A DNA stretch of 64,000 nt from Sorghum bicolor (taxonomy: Eukaryota; Streptophyta; Magnoliopsida; Poales; Poaceae): positions 59,773,768-59,837,767 of the forward strand of contig NC_012874.2 of assembly GCF_000003195.3 (NCBI RefSeq). Direction: 5' to 3'. Shown here piece after piece: positions 11,052 to 22,900 of the stretch. The translations under genes were made by a program, and so were the position numbers. Positions within the stretch are counted from its first letter, which is position 1, and every line of letters starts with the position of its first letter. Under the pieces are notes generated by a model, which had not been told where the DNA came from, did not search any database, and saw nothing but the letters and a program-made list of their open reading frames with translations.

Positions 11052-11928
11052 TGTTAGAAATTTAGATATTTTAATGTTTGATTTAATCTAGAAAATTACG
11101 CATAATATTGTGGTGGCATATATGTGCACGTGTGCAATTTTATCACTACTCAGATTAGATATAAACATTGCAGATACTACTGTAGACATACTGAAAATAA
11201 AAGACAATCAATTAGGATTGTACGGATTGTACCCCGAGGAGGGACCAGTGCCGAAGGAACCGGCGGCTCCATTCGCACTAGTCGACATAGTGTGTTGCTT
11301 GTAGTAGTAGACCACAGTCGATGTAGGTAGATGATCGCAGTGCAGTCCCGCGAACGTCCACTAGGAAGAAGATGACGAAGATGAAGTAGTCGCAGTTCCG
11401 AACTCGACCGTCCACCAGGAAGAAGACGATCCTGATTCACCGGAGTGGAAGAAGACGATCTCGCCGGGGAGTAGTCGCGGAAGACGCTCCCCAAAAACCT
11501 GATTGCCCGCAACACCCGAGCAGGTGTCTCGATGTAAGGCGTCGGGTCAATGACCCGAGCAAGTGTCTCGATGCAAGGCCGCAACACCCGAGCAGGTGTC
11601 TCGATGCAAGGCGTTGGGTTCCGGAGGCCGGAGGAAACGTCTAGTTAATGGTAATCAATCACAATTAATTGTCATTAACGAGTCAATCAATTAGCAATTA
11701 ATTTTGCACACAAGACAGGCACGGCTCGGCGGCGGCGCACGCGTGTGGCACCCCTTTTCTCTCCCTCAACTTCTCCATAGGAGCTAACAAAGGCCACCTA
11801 TTTAAGTTGAGTTAACAAATGGTCAATCATCAATACGGTACTAAACCGTTTTCATTATAGCATTAATTATGGGCCCTTGAATTAATCATTAAATATAATT
11901 ATGGGCTAAAGGCCCATTATATTCAACA
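11052..11928 (-). repeat. Copia 5' LTR (right copy), internally deleted
   Basis: This is the upstream LTR for the minus-strand element, 877 bp against 1,038 bp in the partner. Relative to the left copy it lacks a block flanked by GGAGG microhomology (joined at about 11627) and a second block near 11704. It has also gained a local duplication of the segment containing GAGCAGGTGTCTCGATG (11515-11605). The first deletion removed the TATA box. The terminal TG and CA and the adjoining GTTTG duplication are intact. Confidence 0.9.
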
Positions 11929-13487
11929 GTTTGTTTATAATCAAAACTGTTATAGTGAAAGACCAGGTAAAAAATCAGACCCAAAAACAGTGAGCAACAG
12001 AAAAGTTGCAAAGAGAAAACCTAAGTGGAAACAAAAATAAATCTGAAAACAGAAACCGAGCCAATCACCACCGATTTGAACAGGAAGAAACGTAAATAAA
12101 ACAAAAAAAAAACCAGAGCCAATCAGCTGAACAAAAAATAACGATAGAAACCGAAAAAGAAGAGAAGGGGAAAACACAATCAACGAGCGGACAAGTAACA
12201 GATATTAAGACGGGTAGAGAAAAAGAACATAGGAAAGTACTAGTCTGGACGAAAAAATTTATGACAGCAATTTTATCACTTTAATATTAGAGTAGCAAAG
12301 GTGCCTGTGAATGGGAGAAAAAACAATACCTCTATGTTAATGGACTTGATTCAACTCAAATGTTTATCTCATCTTTCTCCGTATCTCATTAGTGACTCGA
12401 CATTGCTATAGTGACTCAAAAGTTGACTCGACATTGCATAGTGATAAAAAACATGAAGTATAGGTGATACGTACAAGAAAATAGCCGGACACAACAATAG
12501 TTCAGTCAAAAGTTCATCAAGTATGTAATTACTAACTAGTGGCTTCAACCTAGTTGGTAGTTGCAGATCAACCATTAGCACACTCTAGACCTAAGTACAA
12601 GTTTACAAGTCTAAAGAACAACAACAAGATCATAGCCACACAGACAAATGAGCATTAATTATATTACCCTGAACATGGTGCGGCCACTGCTGAGCTCTGA
12701 GAGACGGCAACATCAGCAGGCAATGGTGGTGGTGGCTCGATCAATCACGCTCGGCATACCAAATCTAATATCCAGCCGGAGGCATTGTCAACTAACAACT
12801 CAATGGATCCGTTGATGCCTGGACAGGATGGACAGAAGGCAAACAAGTTAGCGCCGTCGGCTGCTGCATAGAGAGGTGCAGGAGCTCACCGCCCGAGTTC
12901 GTTTGCGTTCGTGGCTATTACAGGTGCAGCAAGGACCAAGAAGCAAGTGATAGGGTGATTGGCTGATTGCCTTCTCATTATACATATAATATAATTTCTA
13001 TATAGATAGTTTCTTAAAAAAATATATATTTGCCTTATGCCGTTTATGTGCTTGCAGCTTGCGTGAGCACTGGGGAGATGTGTTTCTTTGAAAAAACAAA
13101 TATTTGCCTTATGTGCTTGTGTGTGGGGATGCTAATGCATTTTACATTCTATAAATAAATTAGAATTTATTAATTAAAGGTCTTTGAATCGGTAATTACC
13201 AACGGTAAATTACCAGTTAAATACATGAATCTTTAAAAACAATTGGAAGAGGACAAAATCATTTTTGCTTTTGCTTGCGATTTTTTTTATCGTTATCGTT
13301 ATCGTTTTTGTTTTTTCAGTTACCGCTACTGTTTTTGTTTAGGCCAAAAATGGGAAAATACTCGAAAACAATTTCAAAAAATCAGAGATTATTATTTTCA
13401 TTTTCATCTCTAGATATTGAGCTGTCATTAGCGAGACCAGCTCTGCCCTGTAGGAGTACTACAGATGAGCAACCATATTGGTACTTT
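11929..13487. other. Intergenic, nothing recognised
   Basis: AT-rich and A-rich sequence with no ORF that looks coding. A somewhat GC-richer patch at 12670-12960 contains short open stretches but no recognisable domain or splice structure. Confidence 0.4.
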
Positions 13488-13733
13488 GGTCTTGTTCAGT
13501 TGTGAAATTTTTTTAGATTTTGCTATTATACTATTTTTATTTGTATTTGGTAAATATTATTTAATTATGTACTGATTAGGCTCAAAAGATTCGCCTCGTG
13601 ATTTATAGATAAACTATGTAATTAATTATTTTTTCATCTACATTTAGTACTCCATGTATGTGTGGTATAAGATTCGATGTGACATAAAATCTTGAAAAAA
13701 AAATTTGAATTTTGGTAGGAACTAAACAAGGCC
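13488..13733. mobile_element. hAT-like MITE
   Basis: It starts GGTCTTGTTCAGTTGTG and ends GGAACTAAACAAGGCC, imperfect inverted repeats of the GGCCTTGTTTAGTTC type common in grasses. The interior contains the conserved stretch around GATTAGGCTCAAAAGATTCG and ATTTATAGATAAACTATG. There is no coding capacity. The bases just outside look inverted, not duplicated, so I cannot define the target duplication. Confidence 0.65.
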
Positions 13734-13920
13734 AAAGTATGACCACCATTTACCCACCTGGGTCCCAGACAAGTCACATACTCGACACATGGACGATGCT
13801 GGATGATGCCATCATGTCGATGATCAACGTACGCGCAGTGTGACAGTAGTATTAACCTCACGCAGCAGTGCGACGAAATGATGGACAAAGCTGTGGCGCA
13901 CTAGTACACAGAAGCACTAT

Positions 13921-14115
13921 ACAGGCGGTTTCCAACCCCATTTCACAGGCGGTTTGGAGAACCGCCTGCGCTGGGTGCCTGTGGAAATCAAGAGTTTCCA
14001 CAGGCGGGTAACCTAGAACCGTCTGTAGAAATAGATTTCTACAGGCGGTTCAGCTATGCAACCCGCCTGTAGAAATGAACTTTCTACAGGCGGTTCTCAT
14101 TATATAACCGCCTGT
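13921..14115. repeat. CACTA-A left subterminal motif array
   Basis: About nine copies of ACAGGCGGTT or close variants lie in alternating orientation, for example at 13921, 13945, 13960 (reverse), 14000, 14041, 14061 (reverse), 14086 and 14106 (reverse). In En/Spm the TnpA protein binds such repeated subterminal motifs. This motif is the likely binding site for the second CACTA-A protein. Confidence 0.85.
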
Positions 14116-14371
14116 GTTAAAAATTTTAAATTTCTAAATTTTCCCACTAGAACCTTTTTTCATTTTATATTTTAATATGTACATACAACATATATATATA
14201 TACACGTAATATTCAAACTACTGAAGCCTAGAGATCATGTAAACCATTGCAACATGCAATTCATTTATATATACTGTTACTTTACATAAGGTTACATTAA
14301 TTACAAACATGATCACACATCAAGTTTTTTCTGTTACATGCATTAGAGGTTTCACCTCTGAAACCTCTGCT

Positions 14372-17300
14372 CTAATAACCGGATCGAGTTAGCTTAAGCC
14401 TACTAATCTCCCTTAGCGCTCCGTATTCAGGCTTTGCTAGGGCGCTGGTCCGATCGTGATATTTCCCTTCGCTGGGAATGACTTCTCGCAACATGAATTT
14501 GCAGAGGTCCTCAACTATGTTGTATAAAGTGGCTTCACTCATGCTCTTCGCCTTTTCAAAGTCTTTTTGCTGCACAGGAAGTTAGAAAACATCATATATT
14601 TAATGTTCATAATACATAATTAACAACCTTAATTACTTAGAGCATTAATTACCTTATAAGGGTTAGTCATATATCTTCCACCCTCTCTCATGAACTCACA
14701 TACGTAGAATCCACAGTGGACCGATCCTAGTGGTTGCTTGTGACACTATATAAAGAAAAAGAGCATATTTGTGAGTTGCAACATGATGCGTATTCTATGT
14801 ATATAGCTAGCGAGAATAACTTGGTAAACTTTCATACGTACCGGCCACTTATAAAAGAACCTCAAAGGCTGCCCCTGTATTCCTGACTCGCACTTTCCTC
14901 CTTTAATCTTATAATACCTATAGGCCCTATGATATCAAAAACATTCTGCAAGTTATTGTCAAACTCTTATAAAATTTTGTATGCATATTTTACTTAGCTT
15001 ACCGTTCTAAGAGAGAAATGAATGGTGCATAAGTTGTTGGTTCATAGTCTGCGGAGTCTAGGACATGCACACGTCCATGCTTGGGATTAATCATTAAGCA
15101 GATCCAGTGGTCCCTGAGAGAATGAACTTTGTGATCAAAGTGCGCATTTTAACTATTAATACGATGCATGCAAACTGACACTTACCTAAAGTTATATGGT
15201 GCGAATATTAATTCCCTGTCTTGAAACTCTAGCATTGTCATGGCTAGGTAGAGGCCGTAACTAGCTATTTGTTTCTTTTCCCTTTTCTTTATTTCGTCCT
15301 CCTGCTCTTTTGGATCCAAACCTTTTAAGGAGTCATGATCTTTTCCGATCCTAAAAGTGTGCTCGTCCTCACATATCCTCATTGGGCTCATATACGCGAC
15401 CCTTTTATTCGCATTAGTGCTTGGATCCGGACCGTACCGCATCTGTTGCTGTTCATATTGCATTCTGCAACGTGCACTTGTATGTTAGTATTAAAATTTA
15501 ATGTAACTCACAAATAATAACTCACAAATTTAAAGCAATGTATGAGTGACACTTACAATGCAAACACAGTTATGAGCTGCACATCGAGTCTTTGTAGGTT
15601 CATCATTAACCACATGTCCTCGAAGGTCACAATTGCTCTTGTATGATCACTATTAAATGCCTCTGCTGGTATATCTACACTGATCGTGTCAATGCCAACA
15701 GAAGCTGCTCTCATATACCAGTCATGGAACCTTTTTACACCAGCTGGGACCTTTTTAAGTTTATCCCAAGTGAGTAGAGGCCTACCCAACTCATATTTCT
15801 TAGGGACATACTTATAATCATCTTTAGTGGGTGGCCTAATATTTACAAAAGCTGGTTCAGACTTCTTCGCTGCCTTCTCGTGCTCAGCCAAGTCAACTAA
15901 TTTTGTCGTGCGGCTCATAGCAATTCCTGACAAAAATAGGGCAGTACCAGCAGACTTCCTCTTCTTTGGCTCGAACGGCGAAACCAATTTCGGCACCGAA
16001 AATTTTAACTTTTTTGGTGGCGGTGGTGTCGTCTCGTCATCTTTGGTTGGTTGTGGTGGTGTCTCGGCATTTTTGGGTGGTGGTGGTGTGGAAGATTCTG
16101 GTGGTGCTGGCGAAGGTTGTGGTTTAGGTGATGGTGGTGGGGATGGTGGGTGAGGCATTATAGGTGAGGATGGTGGAGCGAAGATCGGAGAGGGTGGTAG
16201 ACTCGGAAGAGTTATGTTACCACCGACATCTGGAAGGGACGACTCCTGAGTCAGTGGTACTTCTTGGGATGAAGGTTGTGGTACCTCAGACAACAGGACG
16301 TCTCGTCGAGGCCAAAGAATGAAATTCTTGATAGCTTGTCCCAGCTTCTCAATACCCTCAGGACCAGGAATGTCTAGCATGTCATCCTCATATCCTTGGA
16401 CAACTGTCTGCACTTCCACCCTACAATAGTCCTCTGGAATATTGCTACCATGAAACTGGCGCCCCGGGATTGCAAGTCCTGTGGCTACTTCCCTTGTACG
16501 ATTATTGTTAAGACCGTACCTTATGACTAGGGAGCAACGAACAGGACTTTCAATCTCGTCAACTGGATACCGGTCCTTGTTTCCAGTAGACGCCACACTA
16601 CTTGGGACAACTGGAGCCTGTTGTGATGTTGTCGGGGCGACCACTAGCTGCATCTGGCGAGGCTGACCACTCAATTGGCTAGACATTGCAGACGCCAGTC
16701 GCTGCATCAACTCAGGAGGAGGATCGGAGAGCATTTTATTCATCACCTGTTCGACTTCTTTCTTAGCCTCCTCCTTAAAAAAATTAGACAATTCTTCCTT
16801 GTAGCGATCGCGTTTTCTATACATTCCTTCCCACTCTGGTCCGAATCCTTCTTTCCATCCTTCCTTGGATGAGATACCTCGTACACGACCGGGATGCTCT
16901 GGGTTACCCAGAGCAACAGTAAGAACGTCCTTCTCCCTTTGTGGCTTAAATTCGCCTGCTTTCTGCTTAGCTGCCACCTTGAAAATATTCTTCGCAGCCT
17001 CTTCGACCATTGGGTCAGCAAATGACAAGCCAGAATTGGCTTTCTTTGCCGGTACCCGAGCACGAACCCACCGCGAGCCCCTGCGACCAAGTTGGTCAGG
17101 GAGCGCCGGCAAACCCTGAGCCCTCTGCGCTTCATCCTCTTGCTCCCATTGGGCAAGCTTGCGCTGGTAACCACCTGTGCCTAGGTGGTGGTGGTACTTG
17201 TTCCTTTTTGCGAGTTCAGATTTGGATTCGCTCAAAGCTTTGAACTCATCAGAATTCCTCTGCTCTAGAAACACTGCCCACTGACCAGCCGTGATTTTAT

Positions 17301-18222
17301 ACCTCTTTGTCGGGTCCAACCCTTTCTTTGCCCACTTTGAATTCAACTCAGACTTGTAATTCCTAAACATGATCCCCCATTGCTTCAATGTGTGCTCTTT
17401 TACGAGGTCTTCTGAACCCTGAGGTAAAACAAACCTCGTAAGCAGCCTGTTCCACATTCTTTTGATCTCATTGTTGTCCACATTTTTCCACTCCCTGACG
17501 GTGATGTCAAGATGGTCCCTAACTAAGAAACCGAGTGTGTTACGCCACTTAGGTAAGGTCTCCGCTGGAGCTAAGGGTTGTCCAGTCGCACTGACATCTG
17601 TAACTCTATAAGTTACTTTTGGGAACTGATTCAATCCTCTTTCACCTCGTTTCCTTTTGTTCCCGGTCTCAGTGGTCGTCTCCGTCGTCGGCTCAGGTGC
17701 ACTTTCATGTGCAACTTCTTCTTGGGATAGGATTTCCTCCATTTCTTTCAATTGAGATAGCACCTCCTATTCATATAAAGACATGTAATTATGAATGAGG
17801 CGCATAAAAGTATAGAAACATATAATTATGAATGAGTAATTCACCTCTTCTATCTCTGGGTTGTAATCGGGGTCACGTGCGTACTCACGACGGGCGTTCC
17901 TCTCTATGCGAGGATCAGGAATGTCGCTTACCGAGGTCTCGTACGAAGGAGTTGACTCACGTGACCCTTCTGCCTGCTCCGTGTTGTGGGACCCTTGTTC
18001 CTTCTCTACGTGCTCGGACCCCTTTTCTTGCACGGTGGGGCTAGACCCTAGTGCCTTCTCGGTGCAGTCTGACCCTTTTTCTTGCACCGTGGGGCCGGAC
18101 CCTGGTGCCTTCTCGGTGTGGTCTGTCCCTTTTTCTTGCACGGTGGGGCCAGACCCTGGTGCTTGCTCCATAGGGCCGGACCCTTGTGCCTGCTCCGTGT
18201 TTTCACTTGGAGAAGTCGTCAT
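14372..18222 (-). CDS. CACTA-A second gene: Transposase_24 protein with C-terminal ULP1-like protease domain
   Basis: Seven exons join in frame: 18222-17845, 17766-15557, 15464-15186, 15113-15003, 14926-14842, 14745-14653 and 14569-14372, giving 1,117 residues. Exon 1 encodes about four 18-residue repeats around GPTVQEKG. Exon 2 carries the Transposase_24 region ([10 protein letters not shown], then [10 protein letters not shown]) typical of CACTA TNP1/TnpA-like proteins, then a proline-rich segment with basic patches. The last five small exons encode a C48 (ULP1/SENP-like) cysteine protease fold: candidate catalytic His in [10 protein letters not shown] (about residue 958), Asp in VLDSAD (about 975) and Cys in [10 protein letters not shown] (about 1032), with a Gln seven residues earlier. 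The first part probably binds the subterminal motifs. The protease role is unknown. A splice acceptor (gctttag) lies just before the ATG, implying a 5' leader intron. Confidence 0.85.
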
Positions 18223-18869
18223 TGCAAGATTCTAAAGCATATATGTTATCAGAAATGTTATATAGTATAGTATGAACACTGAAGATAATACTCTAAGTCA
18301 ATCGTTGACTAATAAATAGTTGACTTATAAATAATTAAAAGTGAATATTTGCTACATCTTTTCTAGAAAGCTTACTAAATTGTGAACTTTGTTCTAAACA
18401 TTACTTTAAAATACTATAACTACACATGTGCAAATCTACTAAGAATAAGAGCAAAGCAACACATCTTAACTGAGTCAAACAATATAAACATGCAAATCTA
18501 CTAAGAATAAGAGCAAAGCAACATAGGGCATTAGTTATTTTTATATCTCTTAATCTATTATTCCTAAATTCATGAAACAATTACTAGGCCTCCAATATCA
18601 TATGAAAAGCATATCACAATAATTTCATATTTATTTGAGCAATACTACTACAGTTATGAAAAAGACAAATACAATAAGCAATTAAAACCTAACTGCCTAA
18701 ATCTATTTTTAAAGCTAAAATTTCAAACTAAAACATGACATATTATAGATCTACTGGATAGACAATTTTACAAGGATTCCAAAAAGTCTATATTTGCTAT
18801 TTTACGATTTTTCTAGCATTTACTATGATTTTCCAAATATCATTCCAAAAACAAATCACATGGTCACTG

Positions 18870-19283
18870 ACGTGTGGGCCCCACACGTCAGGGTCTTCTT
18901 CAACCCCCGCAGGGGAGGGATTCTGTGCCCGTGCTGCGTAGGGGAGGGTGGGGGACCTTCTCGGTGGTGCGCAGGGGAGGGGAGGGGGTGGGGAACAGGG
19001 AGATGGGGGTCGGCGGCGGCGGCGGCGATGGGGAGGCCGTGGGGCGCAGCGGCGGGGCGGCGGTGGTGGCTGTTACCGGAGGCGGAGCGCGGACGTCGGA
19101 GAAGAGAGGGAGGGCGGGCATACCTGCTGGGCTTGGGGTCGGGCGCGGAGCAACGGCGGCGGAGACCGGAGGCGGAGCGGCGGCGAGCTCGGCGGCGGCG
19201 GTGGCGAAAATCGGCAGCCTGACGGCGTAGGTTTGAAACTTCGTGGCGCCAGGGACTTGGAAAATTTCAGGGGCTGGACGTGG
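18870..19283 (-). other. GC-rich 5' leader of the CACTA-A second gene
   Basis: An abrupt GC-rich block, with runs of GGC and GGA triplets, lies between the internal TATA box and the second gene. Read on the minus strand it contains a plausible donor, CCCAGCAG followed by GTATGCC, which could pair with the acceptor just before the ATG. It therefore looks like an untranslated first exon plus the start of an intron. Overlapping open frames here arise from base composition and show no domain. Confidence 0.5.
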
Positions 19284-19335
19284 CCCTTTATATGCGCGGC
19301 ATTTCTACAGGCGGCTGTCTATGTGAACCGCCTGT
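19284..19335 (-). promoter_or_regulatory. Internal CACTA-A promoter: inverted motif pair plus TATA box
   Basis: On the minus strand AACCGCCTGT (at 19326-19335 as written) and its inverted partner ACAGGCGGCT (19307-19316) are followed about 15 bases downstream by CATATAAAGG, a TATA box. The motif is the same one repeated at the element's two ends. It lies between the two genes, directly upstream of the GC-rich leader of the second gene. Confidence 0.65.
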
Positions 19336-19479
19336 ATAAATATTTTTCAATTATATTGTTTGTACATTATTTGTTGTAACATAATGTAAAATAACTTGTA
19401 TATTATATTGTTTCTACATTATTTTTAATGTAAAATATATTTGTATCATATATTTAATGTATATTATAATATGATTATA

Positions 19480-19790
19480 ATATGATTATATTGTTTCTAA
19501 ATTTTTTTTTAATTTTTAGTGTTATATATTCTTTGTATATTGATATTATAATATGATTATATTGTTTCTAAATTTCTTTTTAATTTTTAGTGTCATATAT
19601 TCTTTGTATATTGATATTATAATATGATTATATTGTTTCTAAATTTCTTTTTAATTTTTAGTGTTATATATATTATTTATGTATTGATATTATAATATAA
19701 TTATATTGTTTCTAAATTTCTTTTTAATTTTTAGTATTATATATATTATTTATGTATTGATATTATAATATAATTATATTGTTCCTACAT
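19480..19790. repeat. About four 72-bp AT-rich tandem units
   Basis: Units beginning TTGTTTCTAAATTTC and ending TATTATAATATGATTATA repeat about four times with small differences. The array lies between the transposase stop and the internal promoter and is very AT-rich. Confidence 0.75.
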
Positions 19791-19936
19791 TATTTGTAAC
19801 ATAATTATGTGGCATTTGACAAAGCGTTACGAAAGTGTAGTTCTAAATCGAAATCGAAAGGTCTCACATATAGTTTCATAAATTTGAGTGAGATTACATG
19901 ATGACTAGAGTTTACATGATGAATGACAAATACAAT

Positions 19937-22900
19937 CTAGGCAGTTACTATTCTTCCTTGTCCATCAGCGCGCACCCAAGGCAAAGAACTTTGTGAGATG
20001 CTTCGCTCAACATTTCTTATCTTAGCAGGATAGTCATCCACAAAGAGGGACATGTCGCTGAACTGGTTAAAATCCTCCAGATCCGCTACACCATCAACTC
20101 CTATCGCTTGTTGCTTTCCTGGAAAAACTACATGCTTCAGCTTGTCAGTAGTTTTCTTCTCATTCTTAGAAAGGATCTGTTCAGCATAGAACACCTGTGC
20201 AGCACGGTTACCAAGGATCCACGGGTCATCTTTGTATCCCACTTTACTTAGATCAAGAACTCTGACCCCATAATTATCCACTGTGACATGTTTATCTTCT
20301 ACCCATTGACATCGAAACACGGGGATCTGAAATGTACCATAGTCTAGTTCCCATATGTCCTCGATGAAGCCAAAGTATGTAATAATATCACCAGTTTCGT
20401 CGTCTATGGCCTCGCATCGAACACCACTATTTTGTGTCATGCTCTTTTTATCCTTGGATTTGGTATGAAATGTGAATCCACTTATGTCATATGTTTGCCA
20501 TGTTGTCACTTGGCGTGATGGTCCAGATGCCAAAGCCTTGATGGTTTGTTCCTCAATTGTTTCCCCAGATGGAATATCCTGCTCCCTTAGCCATGTGTAC
20601 AATTGTTTCTTGTGTTCCTTCATTATCCAATCATTCGTTTGCCCAGGATTATGTTCTCGAAGCTCATTCAAGTGTTGACCGAGCAAATGCTCCATAATCG
20701 AGAGCTGATGTAAGATGCTGTGATGTGCCTCAAGGACTGTATTGTAATCTGGCGGGATGAATGATTTCCGTCCAATCCTCCCACTTCCATGCAGCCTACC
20801 CTCATGCCTTGATGGAGGCAAACCTATTGCGACCTGGTCTCTTAGGACACTATTGCAGAATGGTCCTCCGGACTCAATTGCCTCTTCAGTACAGTACCCC
20901 TCTATCATGGATGCCTCAGGACGAGCACGAGTTGATACATAGCCATTTAGTATTGCCATAAAACGCTCGTACGTCCACATTTCATGCAGGTACATGGGAC
21001 CCAATGCTTGTATTTGAGGAACTAAGTGCACCACAAGGTGCACCATGATATCAAAGAATGATGGGGGAAAACACATCTCAAACTGTGACACTGTCTCCAC
21101 TGCGAATTGCTGAAGGGATTCTAACTCATCACGGTCAATTACCTTTTGTGTGACCTTATTGAAAAAATAGCACAATCGTGTGACTGCCATCTTCAAGAAC
21201 ACTGGATTGATAGCCCTTATTGCAATAGGGAGGAAAGTAGTCAGCATTACATGACAATCATGTGAGTTGTAGTTGGTGAGTGTAAGGTCTTTCATTGACA
21301 CAATACTTCGTATACTAGAGCAGAATCCAGAGGGTACTTTCAAATTCTTCAACCACTCACACATCACATGTTTCTCATCTATGCTGAGGTTGTAGCTTGC
21401 TGCTGGGAGATGGTACTTTCCATTTTCTTGAAGAACAGGATGAAGCTCTTTTTTTATACCTAACTGTACCATGTCGAAGCGTGAATTGAGTCCTTCCTTT
21501 GTCTTCGTCTTGATATCTAGCAATGTGCCAATTAGGCTTTCAAACACGTTCTTCTGGACGTGCATACCATCGATCGCGTGTCGTATGTCCAATTCTTTCC
21601 AGTATGGCAAATACTCAAAGAAAATGGACTTCTTCTTGAATGTTGCCCCTGGAGTTGGTTTCACATCCTTTCTTGGTTTTCCATCCTTTGTCTTCTTTCC
21701 GAACACAAAGTTGATGTTGCTCACAATTTTGAAAACTCTCTGGCCTTTGCTATTACCTGATGGTGCATCTGAGTTCCTTTCATCATTATTGTCGAAGTAC
21801 TTATCCATCTTTTTTAGGCGGTACCTGTGCCCTTTTGATAAGAATCGTCTATGCCTCATGTACACTATTTTCTTAGATGCATTAAGGGACACATAATGGG
21901 TTCCATCTATGCACACCACACAACCAACCTTTCCCTTGAATTGCCCTGACAATGTGAAGAGAGCAGGGTAATCATTGATCGTAACAAAAATAATTGCTCT
22001 TAGTGTGAATGAATCTTTGAGATACTCGTCTACCATTTCAACACCTTGTATCCATAACATTTTCATCTCCTCCATTAAGGGCTCCAAGAAAACATCCATG
22101 TCAACTCCAGGTTGGACTGGTCCAGAGATAAGTATGGTTAGCAAAAGGTATTTTCGCTTCTGCATCAACCATGGAGGAAGGTTGTAGATGGTGAGAATCA
22201 CCGGCCATGTGCTGTGCTTGCTGCTCCTCTCAGCAAATGGATTCATTCCGTCGGTACTCAGTGCAAACCTAACATTTCTTGGTTCGCTGGCAAAGTCTTG
22301 ATGGTTCTCATTAAAATCTTGCCACTGCTTTCCATCGGCTGGATGGCGAAGCTTGCCATCATTTTTGTGCTCATCCGAAGCATGCCAACTCATTAGTTTT
22401 GCATCGTCAGGGTTAGCAAACAAACTCCTCAGCCGATCTATCACTGGAAGGTACCACATCACTAAAGCAGGAATCTTTTTCTGCGCATAATAATCAACCT
22501 CTTCTTTATCTTTGCTGGTGGGTTTTGAACTCTGCTGGGTCTTCTTTTGGGTCTTCTTTCGCTTCTTCTCTGCTGTACACATGGAGGCAGCACAATCCTC
22601 ATGTCGATAGTCTTTATTTGTCTTATACCGACTTGCACCACACTTTGGACACTTATCCAAGTCCTTGTATTCATCACCGCGATATAGGATACAATGATTC
22701 CTGCACGCATGGATCTTCTCGACACCCATAGTGAGCGGACTGATCAGCTTCTTTGCATGGTACGTGTTAGCAGGCAATTTGTTCTCCTTGGGAAGCATGT
22801 CTCCGATAATACTTAAGAACGTATCGAATCCAACATCAGACAGACCATACCTGGCTTTTGCCATCAGTAGTTTTAGCACAGATCTCAGCGTCGTGAACTC

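Larger units (their letters stand above)
5552..11928 (-). mobile_element. Ty1/copia LTR retrotransposon, complete but mutated
   Basis: Two homologous long terminal repeats, both running TGTTAGAAATTT to ATTCAACA as written, flank an internal region coding on the minus strand in the order gag, protease, integrase, reverse transcriptase, RNase H. That order defines copia. The 5-bp sequence GTTTG lies directly outside both ends (5547-5551 and 11929-11933) as a perfect target duplication, so both original borders are preserved. A purine-rich tract abuts the left LTR. I could not identify a convincing tRNA primer site next to the right LTR. The coding region carries at least two frameshifts and two stops, so this copy cannot make its full polyprotein. 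Confidence 0.93.

Noticed and set aside
13275..13505. 76-residue plus-strand frame
   Set aside because: T-rich low-complexity start (Leu/Phe/Ser) and it runs into the MITE; no domain.
13921..14115. CRISPR-like array of short repeats
   Set aside because: The repeats alternate in orientation and sit inside CACTA ends of a plant genome.
18794..19379. Overlapping plus-strand frames of 118-143 residues
   Set aside because: They come from a GC-rich block that looks like the leader of a minus-strand gene; no domain and several frames open at once.
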